From assembly GCA_902793285.1 (NCBI GenBank), contig CADBCV010000016.1, positions 60,179 to 124,178 on the forward strand: a stretch of 64,000 nucleotides of DNA. Reading direction: 5' to 3'. The notes beneath the pieces were generated by a model. That model was not told the origin of the DNA. It made no database searches and was given only the letters and a program-made list of their open reading frames with translations. This DNA comes from Oscillospiraceae bacterium (lineage in GTDB: Bacteria; Bacillota; Clostridia; Oscillospirales; Oscillospiraceae). The translations under genes were made by a program, and so were the position numbers. Positions 26,596-37,112 of this stretch are shown here, in pieces (position 1 is the stretch's first letter; each line of letters opens with the position of its first letter).

Positions 26596-27429
26596 TTACA
26601 CGGTGTCCATGAAGGTCCGCTCGACCCGGCTGAAGATGACGATCCCGGCGGCGCTCACAAGAAGTGTGAACACCAGCGAGTAGACGAGCGGAGCCGCAGC
26701 GACGCTGCCCGCGCCGAGCAGACAATAGCGATAGAGCTCCATCGGCGCTGTCACGGGGTTTATCAGCAGAATGCGCCGCAGGGGGCCGTCCACAGCGCTG
26801 AGCGGGTAGACCACCGGCGTCGCGTACATCCAGAGCGTGACGCCGAAATCGAGCAGGACCCGGAGGTCCCTGTATTTTGTCGTGAGACTCGAGACAATGA
26901 TGCCAAAGCCCATGGCGAGCGCGCCGAGCTGCAGCAGAAGCAGCGGCAAAAGCACCAGGGCGGACAGCCGGGGCGCGGCCATGCCGTGCAGCGTGTACCA
27001 TAGAAGGAGCGCGAGCGTCAGGAGCATCTGGATCAGAAAAAGGATGAGATTGCTCAGCACGCTCGACACCGGCATCACAAGGCGGGGAAAGTATACCTTG
27101 CCGAAGAGATTCGCGTTGTTCGTGAAGGTGGAGGCGTTGTCCGTCACACAGCTTGAGAAAAAGGACCAGAGGGCGCTCCCGCTGAGATAGAAGAGAAGCT
27201 GAGGCACCCCGTCGGTGCTGAGCTTTGCAATGTTGCCGAAGAGCACCACATAGGTGACGCTTGTGAGCAGGGGCTTGATGAGAAGCCACAGGGGGCCCAG
27301 CACGGTCTGCATGTAGGTAACGAGAAAGCTGCGCCGCGTGAAGAGCCACACAAGATTCCGATAGCGCCAGAGCTCCGAGAGCTTCAGATCAAAGAGCCGT
27401 CCCTTTGCACTGATATGCGTATGCTGCAT
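26596..27429 (-). CDS. Wzm/TagG-like ABC-2 permease
   Basis: 277-residue ABC-2 type membrane subunit of a polysaccharide or teichoic-acid exporter. Seen: a cytoplasmic N-terminal amphipathic stretch ending RNLVWLFTRRSFLVTY, then six hydrophobic segments. Typical family motifs include QTVLGPLWLLIKPLL, FYLSGSALWSFFSS, NLFGKVYFPRLVMPVS and KYRDLRVLLDFGVTLWMY near the C-terminal half. It pairs with the ATPase gene 10 nt downstream. It starts 12 nt after the signal-peptidase-like gene, so all four minus-strand genes of the cluster seem cotranscribed. Confidence 0.93.
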   Translation of the reverse strand: MQHTHISAKGRLFDLKLSELWRYRNLVWLFTRRSFLVTYMQTVLGPLWLLIKPLLTSVTYVVLFGNIAKLSTDGVPQLLFYLSGSALWSFFSSCVTDNASTFTNNANLFGKVYFPRLVMPVSSVLSNLILFLIQMLLTLALLLWYTLHGMAAPRLSALVLLPLLLLQLGALAMGFGIIVSSLTTKYRDLRVLLDFGVTLWMYATPVVYPLSAVDGPLRRILLINPVTAPMELYRYCLLGAGSVAAAPLVYSLVFTLLVSAAGIVIFSRVERTFMDTV

Positions 27430-27441
27430 CCCGGCCTCACC

Positions 27442-27906
27442 TCACTTCCGGAGACCGAGCTTCCGCAGAACGCGGCCTGCGAGATGCTTTGTGCGCAGGG
27501 CGGCAAAGCGCAGGGGCCAGGCATCGCACCAGAGATGGACATAGGCCCTGTAGCCCGGATCGGTGACAGAGATGCGCTTTCCGTCCCGGACCACAGCCGC
27601 GAGTACGCCGAGAATCTGTTCCTCCCGGACGGTCTCGCCGCTGAAGCAGTTGTCGCCCACGATCCAGTAGGTCCCGTCTCCGTTTACGCGCAGGACCCTG
27701 TGCAGCACATAAGCGTCGGGCCTTCCGGGGAGGCTGCGCTTAAAGAGGACCGCGTCATGCCGCCGGCAGGGCTCCGCGCCCTTGCGGTCAATGACCATGA
27801 GATCGCGGTCCTGCCGCAGAAGGGGCATCATGCTGACGCCCTTGTTGGGGTAGACAAGCTGGCCGAAGCGGGCCAGAATATCTTCAAAACGGGCTTCTTC
27901 GTTCAT
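27442..27906 (-). CDS. Soluble S24/S26 (signal-peptidase-like) protein
   Basis: 154-residue protein with signal-peptidase I motifs: nucleophile S25 in NKGVSMMPLL, the YVLHRVLRV box with H69 where bacterial enzymes usually have the catalytic Lys, and a GDN box at 84-86. Ser-His dyads occur in the SipW/ER-type branch. No membrane segment is visible at either end, which is unusual because signal peptidases are membrane-anchored. It begins inside the ATGA overlap with the HPr-kinase-like gene and precedes the exporter permease. A role in cutting a peptide leader or in regulation is possible; nothing in the sequence settles it. Confidence 0.78.
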   Translation of the reverse strand: MNEEARFEDILARFGQLVYPNKGVSMMPLLRQDRDLMVIDRKGAEPCRRHDAVLFKRSLPGRPDAYVLHRVLRVNGDGTYWIVGDNCFSGETVREEQILGVLAAVVRDGKRISVTDPGYRAYVHLWCDAWPLRFAALRTKHLAGRVLRKLGLRK

Positions 27907-28635
27907 GATATTTGCCCTCCGGCCATGGCGTCAAAGCTCACATGGGCGGCCTCGGCCTCCATGTTGCAGCCGAGCTCGTAGAGATCCGTGAGCCTTGAGA
28001 GCCTGTCGATGAGATTCAGCGTTTTCAGCATGGCCTCCGCCTCCTGGGGCCGGTTGCTCTGTCCGATGAGCGCGGGCAGGGCGTCGTGCGCGGTGAGCGG
28101 CCGGATGCGGTTTGCGCTGTCCCGCTTGAGGACGCAGATCGCGGCGATGGGGAGCATCTCGTTTCTTCCCATCTTCTCCTTGCCCTGCCAGGGGGTGCCG
28201 CAGGCGAGGACCCGATCCCTCTCGACACGCAGAAGGGGCTTGTCCCCGTTAAGGACGTAGCTGCCCGGGATTTCAGACAGCCACAGGCGGCTGTGCGTGG
28301 TCTTCCCCGTGCCCGAGGGGGCGGTGAAGATATACGCCCTGCCCGCATAGCCCATCACGCAGCCGTGAAACAGCAGGATATCGTGCCCCAGGAGCGCCGC
28401 CGTGATCTTCCGGTAGATCAAGATAGGCGTCGGAATACCGGTGGAGCGCAAGCCCCTCCAGCGCATCCTCACGCCGGGCCTTTTCATGCTCGGCGGCAAT
28501 ATCCTCCTCCGTGACGCATACGCTGACTTTGGGCGTCTCCCGGGTGAGATAATCCTCGCAAAATCGCATTGTGCTCTCAAAAAGCGCCCTGACCCCGATG
28601 GGCCAGCCTGCGAGGGAAATCGTAAATTCAGTCAT
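27903..28635 (-). pseudogene. HPr-kinase-like protein, frameshifted
   Basis: Two frames together encode one HprK-related protein of about 245 residues. The first frame starts at ATG 28635 (AAAGGA upstream) and gives about 74 residues ending SDAYLD. The second begins at LIYRKITAALLGHDILLFHG and runs to 27903. The second part holds the P-loop TAPSGTGKTTHSRLW typical of HPr kinase-like ATPases and the NGDKPLLR segment. The break lies near 28420-28425, and the spacing suggests a small deletion rather than one extra base. Relatives often sit in peptide-modification or polysaccharide clusters. As read, the protein cannot be made whole, unless the sequence has an error here. Confidence 0.8.
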
Positions 28636-28668
28636 ACAGTGCCCGTCCTTTATCAAAAATGACAAATT

Positions 28669-28697
28669 ATTATACCCCACATGAACCTGCCGCGTAA
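28669..28697 (-). promoter_or_regulatory. Putative promoter of exporter cluster
   Basis: Minus-strand TTACGC (28692-28697), 17-bp spacer, TATAAT (28669-28674), 34 bp before the HPr-kinase-like start. The -10 is perfect but the -35 is weak. Confidence 0.45.
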
Positions 28698-28710
28698 GTG
28701 CCGCATAAAG

Positions 28711-28739
28711 AAAAAACCGCCCGCCGATCTCGGCGGGCG
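28711..28739 (-). terminator. Rho-independent terminator of rnpB
   Basis: Minus-strand stem CGCCCGCCGA/TCGGCGGGCG followed by TTTTTT, directly past the 3' end of RNase P RNA. Confidence 0.92.
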
Positions 28740-28749
28740 ATGCTGGAAT

Positions 28750-29093
28750 GAGTCGGTCTGTAAGCCGGGTTCTGTCTTAAACGACCATCTATCTAGTCCC
28801 GCCGTTGCCGACGGGATCAAGCCACCTCCTGGGGACGGCCGGGCCGGCCTCTGTGTCCCCGTACCACGGTGTTGCTCCGGATAGAGTTTACAGCGTCCAC
28901 ATGTCTCCATGCGACGGGTGGGCTCTTACCCCACCTTTCCACCTTGACCGGGAGAAATCCCGGCTGACTATTTCTGTTGCACTTGTCCGAGGGTCACCCC
29001 TGGCGGGCGTTACCCGTTATCCTTGCCCTGCGGAGCCCGGACTTTCCTCACGCACGGGCTTTCGCCCTGTGCCCGCGGTCGTTCGGCCGACTC
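28750..29093 (-). ncRNA. rnpB: RNase P RNA (M1 RNA)
   Basis: Catalytic RNA of RNase P, which matures tRNA 5' ends. Read on the minus strand, the 5' end GAGTCGGCCGAACGACCGCG pairs with the 3' end CGACTC. The P4 pseudoknot strands are present: GAGGAAAGTCCGGGCTC near the 5' side and ACAGAACCCGGCTTA near the 3' end. The universal AGGGCAAGGATAACGGG and GTAAGAGCCCACC blocks are also clear. About 344 nt; the layout looks like the common ancestral (A) type. Ends are set by the closing helix P1 and may be off by a few bases. A terminator follows immediately. Confidence 0.95.
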
Positions 29094-29106
29094 ATGATAA
29101 TAATTC

Positions 29107-29135
29107 TTGTATAAAAAAGGATTTGGCGTTATACT
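29107..29135 (+). promoter_or_regulatory. Putative promoter of murD
   Basis: TTGTAT (29107-29112), 17-bp spacer, TATACT (29130-29135), 34 bp before the murD start and just upstream of the divergent rnpB 5' end. Confidence 0.55.
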
Positions 29136-29169
29136 TATAAAGTTATTGGCAAGTGCGGAGGTGTTTTGC

Positions 29170-30552
29170 TTGACACTTTTTGAATACGCGGAGAGTCTCC
29201 GGGGAAAACGGATCGCCGTCATCGGCATCGGGGTCAGCAATCTGCCCCTTCTGGAGCTGCTGCTGTCCCACGGCTGCGATGTGACGGCCTGCGATGTGCG
29301 CACAAGAGAGCAGATGGGCGAAGAGGCTGCGCGGCTTGAAGCGCTCGGCGCAAAGCTCAAACTCGGCCCCGGGTATCTGGAGGATCTCGATCACGACGTC
29401 CTCTTTCGCACGCCGGGGCTCATGCCCTTTGACGCGCATCTCGAGCGCGCAAAGGCGCAAGGCAGCCTTCTCACCTCGGAGATGGAGGTGTTCCTGGCTC
29501 TCTGCCCCTGCAAGGTCATCGCCGTCACGGGGAGCGACGGGAAGACCACCACCTCCACCATCATCGCGGAGCTTTTGAAGGCGGCGGGGTACAGGGTCCA
29601 CCTCGGCGGCAACATTGGCCACCCGCTCCTGTGCGAGGTGCCGGAGATCGAAAAGGACGACATCGCCGTCCTGGAGCTGAGCTCCTTTCAGCTCCACAGC
29701 ATGGTCTGCCGCCCGGATATCGCCCTCGTCACCAACATCACGCCGAACCATCTCGACAAGCACAGGGACCTCCAGGACTATATCGACGCGAAAAGGCAGA
29801 TCCTCCTGAACCAGACGGCGGACTGCCGCCTCATCCTGAACCTGGACGATGCGCACACGCCCTATCTCACGAAATCCGCGCGGGCGCAGATCGCCCACTT
29901 CTCCGACCGGCAGAGACCGGCGGCGGGCGCATATCTCAAGGACGGCGTACTCACGCGCGTCAGCGGGGGCGTGGAGCGTGAGATCCTCCCGAAGGCGGAG
30001 GTGCGCCTGCCCGGGGAGCACAATGTCTTGAACTATCTCGCCGCCTTCGCCGCGACAGAGGGTCTTGTGCCGGACGAGGTCTGCGCCGCGGTCGCGCGGA
30101 GCTTTGCCGGCGTTGAGCATCGGCTTGAGATCGTGCGGCATCTGCACGGCGTAACCTACATCAACGACTCCATCGGCACAAGCCCCACCCGCACCATCGC
30201 GGGGCTTCACGCCATGCGCGCAAAGCCCGTCGTCATTGCCGGGGGCTATGACAAGCATCTCCCGTTTGAGGAGCTGGGGGACGCCCTCTGCCGGTGCGCG
30301 AAGGCCGTCGTCCTCACCGGGGCCACGGCGGAGAAGATCGAGAAGGCGATCCGGGCCTCCGCATTTTTTGCGGGCTCCGGCCTCGCGATCACCCGGCGGG
30401 ACGATTTCCGCGACGCCGTCCTCACGGCGGCGGCCTCTGCCCGTGAGGGGGACATTGTGCTCTTCTCCCCGGCCTGCGCCTCCTTCGACCGTTTCAAAAA
30501 CTTTGCCGAGCGCGGCAAATTCTTTAAGTCTATCATTATGGAGCTAAAATGA
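29170..30552 (+). CDS. murD: UDP-N-acetylmuramoylalanine--D-glutamate ligase
   Basis: 460-residue Mur ligase that adds D-Glu to UDP-MurNAc-L-Ala in peptidoglycan synthesis. Seen: N-terminal Rossmann motif VIGIGVSNLPLLELL, the ATP loop TGSDGKTTTSTII, LELSSFQLHSM, TNITPNHLDKH, and the C-terminal YINDSIGTSPTRT. I place the start at TTG 29170, which lies 8 nt after GGAGG (29157-29161) and gives the usual N-terminus (TLFEYAESLRGKRIAVIG). The longer frame starting at 29107 overlaps the promoter. The next gene overlaps by 4 nt (ATGA). Confidence 0.94.
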   Translation: MTLFEYAESLRGKRIAVIGIGVSNLPLLELLLSHGCDVTACDVRTREQMGEEAARLEALGAKLKLGPGYLEDLDHDVLFRTPGLMPFDAHLERAKAQGSLLTSEMEVFLALCPCKVIAVTGSDGKTTTSTIIAELLKAAGYRVHLGGNIGHPLLCEVPEIEKDDIAVLELSSFQLHSMVCRPDIALVTNITPNHLDKHRDLQDYIDAKRQILLNQTADCRLILNLDDAHTPYLTKSARAQIAHFSDRQRPAAGAYLKDGVLTRVSGGVEREILPKAEVRLPGEHNVLNYLAAFAATEGLVPDEVCAAVARSFAGVEHRLEIVRHLHGVTYINDSIGTSPTRTIAGLHAMRAKPVVIAGGYDKHLPFEELGDALCRCAKAVVLTGATAEKIEKAIRASAFFAGSGLAITRRDDFRDAVLTAAASAREGDIVLFSPACASFDRFKNFAERGKFFKSIIMELK

Positions 30553-31796
30553 AAATTTCCGACATCAAACCCGAAGTATACGACATGGCCGAGCGGGCCG
30601 AGGCAAAACTCCAGACGCGCTTTCGTGAGATCGACCGCACGGCCGAGACCAACACCCGCAAGGTCATGGAAGCCTTTCAGAACAACCGCGTGTCCGAGGC
30701 GTGCTTTGCCGGCACCACGGGCTACGGCTATGACGATCTCGGCCGCGAGACCCTGGATAAGATCTACGCCGAGGTCTTCGGCACGGAAGCGGCCCTCGTG
30801 CGCCTCCAGTTCGTGAACGGCACCCACGCCCTCACCGCCGCCATGTTCGCCCTCGCGGACCCGGGACAGAAGATCCTCGCCCTCACCGGTATGCCCTATG
30901 ACACCCTCCGCACCGCCATCGGCATTGTGGGGGACGGTTACGGGTCGCTGCGCTATTACGGCATCGGCTACGGCCAGGTGGAGCTCGGAGCGGACGGCGG
31001 CCCCGACTATGAAGCCATCGAGCGGGCGGTCACGGACCCCAATGTCGCGGGCGTCATGATCCAGCGCTCCCGGGGCTACGAGGACCGGAGAGCCCTCACC
31101 GTGTCCGAGATCGGCAGAATCGTCGAGACCGTAAAGCGCGTCAATCCTCTCGTGCGCGTCATGGTGGACAACTGCTACGGGGAGTTTACCGACCTCATCG
31201 AGCCCGGCCATATGGGGGCGGATCTCGTGGTGGGCTCCCTCATCAAAAACCCCGGCGGCGGCCTTGCACCGACGGGGGCCTATATCGCGGGCAAAAAATC
31301 CCTCGTCGAGCGGGCGGCGGCGCGGCTCACCACCCCCGGCATCGGGGGGGAGTGCGGCTCCACCCTCGGCAATAACCGCCTTCTGTACCAGGGCCTCTTC
31401 CTGGCGCCGCATACCGTGGCCCAGGCTTTGAAGACCGCCTGCTTCTGCGCCGCGATGATGGAGGAGCTGGGGATCGAATCCTCACCCGGCGCCCTTGATG
31501 CGCGCTCCGACATCATCCAGATGGTGAAGCTCGGAACGCCGGAGAATATGGAACGCTTCTGTCTCGGCATCCAGGCGGGCGCGCCCGTGGACTCCTTTGT
31601 CACGCCCGAGCCCTGGCCCATGCCGGGCTATGACTGCCCGGTCATCATGGCGGCGGGGGCCTTCATCCAGGGCTCGTCCATCGAGCTCTCGGCGGACGGG
31701 CCCATGCGCCCGCCGTATACCGTGTATATGCAGGGCGGCCTCACCTATGAGTCCGGCAAGCTCGGCGTCATGATGGCAGTCAGCGCCATGCTTTAA
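30549..31796 (+). CDS. Methionine gamma-lyase family (aluminium-resistance type) PLP protein
   Basis: 415-residue PLP-dependent protein of the Met_gamma_lyase family, often named cystathionine beta-lyase involved in aluminium resistance. Seen: the N-terminal NRVSEACFAGTTGYGYDD, VRLQFVNGTHALTAAMF, DNCYGEF before the cofactor lysine in GSLIKNPGGGLAPTGAY, and TPGIGGECGSTLGNNR. The whole fold is present. Activity on methionine or cystathionine has not been shown for most members, so I do not assign a substrate. Translationally coupled to murD by ATGA. Confidence 0.9.
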   Translation: MKISDIKPEVYDMAERAEAKLQTRFREIDRTAETNTRKVMEAFQNNRVSEACFAGTTGYGYDDLGRETLDKIYAEVFGTEAALVRLQFVNGTHALTAAMFALADPGQKILALTGMPYDTLRTAIGIVGDGYGSLRYYGIGYGQVELGADGGPDYEAIERAVTDPNVAGVMIQRSRGYEDRRALTVSEIGRIVETVKRVNPLVRVMVDNCYGEFTDLIEPGHMGADLVVGSLIKNPGGGLAPTGAYIAGKKSLVERAAARLTTPGIGGECGSTLGNNRLLYQGLFLAPHTVAQALKTACFCAAMMEELGIESSPGALDARSDIIQMVKLGTPENMERFCLGIQAGAPVDSFVTPEPWPMPGYDCPVIMAAGAFIQGSSIELSADGPMRPPYTVYMQGGLTYESGKLGVMMAVSAML

Positions 31797-31991
31797 TCGT
31801 TTCGTGAAAATGTCCTGATGACATTTTCACGAAACGAGAAAGAATACAGCCTGCTGCGCGCATTCGCTTGCGGGGGACGCTCACACACTTGCAGGCTGAG
31901 CGGTGTTTTTTCCGAGGTACACGCCCCCGGAAAAAACAGATTTGAATTTTTTTCGCCTTGCGAGGCGAAAAATCAGAGGGAGGCCCCTCTG
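31797..31991. repeat. Tandem hairpin-rich intergenic element
   Basis: Gap before yunB with consecutive inverted repeats. There is a perfect 18-bp stem TCGTTTCGTGAAAATGTC with a 5-nt loop (31797-31837). It is followed by CAGCCTGC/GCAGGCTG (31848-31855, 31891-31898), GTTTTTTCCG/CGGAAAAAAC (31904-31937), TTTTTCGCCT/AGGCGAAAAA (31949-31972) and CAGAGGG/CCCTCTG (31974-31991). The first stem lies right after the preceding stop codon. A minus-strand open frame here is compositionally odd and not supported. It may be a mobile palindrome or a structured leader of yunB. Confidence 0.6.
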
Positions 31992-32051
31992 AACGCCCCG
32001 AAGGAAAGCTGTAAAACGCGGCTGCATACACTGTGCATGGGGGTGGTACCC

Positions 32052-34713
<2,662 letters not shown>

Positions 34714-34716
34714 GCC

Positions 34717-35199
34717 ATGGAGATGAACTACTGTATGCGCTGCGGCCAAAGGCTCACAACGCGGCCCCATCCCACGGACGGCGTCGTCCCCTACTGCGAG
34801 GGCTGCGGCGATTACCGCTTCCCGGTGTTCAGCGCGGCGGTGGGCATCGTTGTTTTGAACCCGGAGAGGACCGAGGTCATCCTGGTCCAGCAGTACGGCA
34901 AGAAGAGCAACGTCCTCGTCGCGGGCTATGTGGACAAGGGTGAAGATGCCGAGCACACAGTCCGCCGCGAGCTCATGGAGGAACTGGGCCTTGCGCCGGA
35001 GAAGATCTGGTACCTCGGCAGCCACTACTATGCGCCGAGCGAGACCCTGATGCTGAATTTCGCCGCCACCGTGCGGGAGCGGGAGGCCCACCCGAATTTT
35101 GAGATCGACGCCTGGCGCTGGTACACCCTTGCCGAGGCGAAGGCTTCCGTCAAACCCGGCGGCCTCGCCGAGCGCCTGCTGAACGATCTGATGGAATAA
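34717..35199 (+). CDS. NUDIX hydrolase with N-terminal zinc ribbon
   Basis: 160-residue hydrolase of nucleoside-diphosphate-linked compounds. A zinc ribbon at the N-terminus (YCMRCGQRL and YCEGCGDYRFP) is as in NudC-type NAD pyrophosphatases. The NUDIX box at about 71-93 is complete (GYVDKGEDAEHTVRRELMEE then LG). It lacks the long N-terminal domain of true NudC (about 260 residues), so it is a compact relative. Position directly after ligA, an NAD-consuming enzyme, is suggestive but not proof of a link. The ATG at 34723 is an alternative start. Confidence 0.88.
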   Translation: MEMNYCMRCGQRLTTRPHPTDGVVPYCEGCGDYRFPVFSAAVGIVVLNPERTEVILVQQYGKKSNVLVAGYVDKGEDAEHTVRRELMEELGLAPEKIWYLGSHYYAPSETLMLNFAATVREREAHPNFEIDAWRWYTLAEAKASVKPGGLAERLLNDLME

Positions 35200-35227
35200 A
35201 ACGGTGCTGGTAAAAGCCTATATGATG

Positions 35228-35385
35228 CCGTAGGGGCCGATGCCCTCATCGGCCCGGCGCAGGAATGTGAAGAATATACATTACCCCCGGCAAATTCGCA
35301 ACAATCGCACGATTTCGCCGGGGGCTGTCTGTTTTATTCGGTTTTATACCGCGCGGGCCGATCCGGGGATCGACCCCCACCGGTT
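35228..35385. repeat. CGTAGGGG-family repeat block
   Basis: Intergenic gap between convergent genes. It holds the core TAGGGGCCGATGCCC/TCATCGGCCCG (35231-35256), an imperfect stem CCCCCGGC/GCCGGGGG (35284-35323), and GGGCCGATCCGGGGATCGACCC (35357-35378), the same pairing as in the element at 18893-19050. No gene is seen. It could stop transcription of both neighbours. Confidence 0.65.
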
Positions 35386-35408
35386 TGCAGCAGCCTCTTA
35401 TCCGGCCT

Positions 35409-37085
35409 TCAAAACAGCCCGCTGATGCGGCCGTCCTCGTCCACGTCGATCTTTTCAGCTGCGGGGACCTTCGGCAAGCCCGGCATGGTCATGATGTCCC
35501 CGGTGAGCACCACGAGAAAGCCTGCCCCGGCGGAGACCTTGACATGCCTGACCGTCACGGTGAAGCCCTCCGGTGCGCCGAGCTTCAAGGGATCGTCCGA
35601 GAAGCTGTACTGCGTCTTCGCGATGCAGACGGGGAGCCTGTCGAAGCCGAGCGCTGTGAGCTCGTCGATCTGCTTCTGCGCCGCGGGCAGGATGCGCACA
35701 TCATGGCCGCCGTAGACCTTCGTGACCACAGCGCGGATCTTGTCCTCAATGCTGCCCTCCAGTTCATAGGCAAAGCGGAAGCTGCCCCGCCCCTTCTCGC
35801 AGAGGCGCACGACCTCGCGCGCCAGCGCCTCGCCGCCCCTGCCGCCCTCGGCCCAGACGGTGGAGAGCACCGTGTTCACGCCGAGCGCGCGGCACTTTCG
35901 GATGATGAAGTCGATCTCCGCGTCCGAGTCGGTGGGGAAGCGGTTGACCGCCACCACACAGGCCAGCCCGTAGACATTCCGGATGTTGGACACATGGCGC
36001 AGAAGGTTCGGGATGCCCCGCTCGAGAGCGTCCAGGTCCTCGGTCCCGAGCTCGTTTTTGGCAAGGCCCCCGTGCATCTTGAGAGCCCGCACCGTGGCGA
36101 CCACCACCACCGCGTCGGGCGTGAGACCCGCCATGCGGCACTTGATGTCCAAAAACTTCTCCGCCCCGAGGTCCGCGCCGAAGCCCGCCTCGGTCACCGT
36201 GTAGTCGCCGAGCCGGAGCGCCATGCGCGTCGCCATGACGGAGTTGCAGCCGTGGGCGATGTTGGCAAAGGGCCCGCCGTGGACAAAGGCCGGGGTCCCC
36301 TCCAGGGTCTGCACGAGATTCGGCTTGAGCGCGTCTTTTAAAAGCGCCGCCATCGCGCCCACCGCCTTGAGATCGGCGGCGGTGACGGGCTTCCCCTCAT
36401 AGGTGTAGCCCACGATGATGCGGCCGAGGCGCGCCTTGAGATCGGAGATCGAGGACGAGAGACAGAACACCGCCATCACCTCGCTTGCGACCGTGATGTC
36501 AAAGCCGTCCTCCCGCGGGGTGCCGTTTGCCTTCCCGCCGAGACCGTCCACAATGCTGCGGAGCTGCCTGTCGTTCATGTCCACGCAGCGCCTCCAGGTG
36601 ATGCGCCGCGGGTCGATGCCGAGACGATTCCCCTGCTGGATGTGGTTATCGAGCATCGCGGCAAGGAGATTGTTCGCTGCGCCGATCGCGTGGAAGTCCC
36701 CCGTGAAGTGGAGGTTGATGTCCTCCATCGGCACCACCTGGGCATAGCCGCCCCCGGCGGCGCCGCCCTTGATGCCGAACACCGGGCCGAGAGACGGCTC
36801 CCGCAGGGCGACGGTCACGTCCTTCCCGATGCGCCGCAGGCCGTCTGCAAGGCCGATGGTGGTGGTGGTCTTCCCCTCGCCCGCCGGGGTGGGGGTGATG
36901 GCCGTCACAAGGACGAGCTTGCCGTCCTCCCGCCCGGTCTCCCGCAGGAGGGCGGGGTCGATCTTCGCCTTCCAGCGCCCGTACTGCTCCACATAGCGCG
37001 CGTCGATATGCGCCCGCGCCGCGATCTCCGCGATGGGCCGGAGTGTACATGCCTGGGCGATCTCAATGTCGGATTTAGTTGCCAT
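35409..37085 (-). CDS. fhs: Formate--tetrahydrofolate ligase
   Basis: 558-residue ATP-dependent enzyme that makes 10-formyl-THF from formate, central to acetogenic and one-carbon metabolism. Seen: the P-loop region [53 protein letters not shown], and the C-terminal [15 protein letters not shown]. Full length. It is the last gene of the guaB-purO-purH-fhs run and lies 27 nt after the AICAR transformylase, which consumes its product. This placement suggests the operon is tuned to purine synthesis. Confidence 0.97.
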   Translation of the reverse strand: MATKSDIEIAQACTLRPIAEIAARAHIDARYVEQYGRWKAKIDPALLRETGREDGKLVLVTAITPTPAGEGKTTTTIGLADGLRRIGKDVTVALREPSLGPVFGIKGGAAGGGYAQVVPMEDINLHFTGDFHAIGAANNLLAAMLDNHIQQGNRLGIDPRRITWRRCVDMNDRQLRSIVDGLGGKANGTPREDGFDITVASEVMAVFCLSSSISDLKARLGRIIVGYTYEGKPVTAADLKAVGAMAALLKDALKPNLVQTLEGTPAFVHGGPFANIAHGCNSVMATRMALRLGDYTVTEAGFGADLGAEKFLDIKCRMAGLTPDAVVVVATVRALKMHGGLAKNELGTEDLDALERGIPNLLRHVSNIRNVYGLACVVAVNRFPTDSDAEIDFIIRKCRALGVNTVLSTVWAEGGRGGEALAREVVRLCEKGRGSFRFAYELEGSIEDKIRAVVTKVYGGHDVRILPAAQKQIDELTALGFDRLPVCIAKTQYSFSDDPLKLGAPEGFTVTVRHVKVSAGAGFLVVLTGDIMTMPGLPKVPAAEKIDVDEDGRISGLF

Positions 37086-37112
37086 GACGGACCCTCCGGT
37101 TTACATAATAAT

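Noticed and set aside
26586-27349. N-terminal extension of the exporter ATPase frame across the permease gene
   Set aside because: This part reads the permease gene out of frame and shows no ABC features; the true protein begins at 26585 after a frameshift.
25316-28635. Lasso-peptide or sactipeptide gene cluster
   Set aside because: No precursor, RRE/PqqD, transglutaminase-like, asparagine-synthetase-like or radical SAM gene is present; HprK-like and S26-like genes alone are insufficient.
28653-29140. Short open frames inside the RNase P RNA region
   Set aside because: The sequence is explained by conserved rnpB helices and the frames have no ribosome sites.
31780-32031. 83-codon minus-strand frame before yunB
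   Set aside because: It spans the hairpin region, is Lys/Arg/Cys-biased and has no ribosome site; more likely a product of the repeat.
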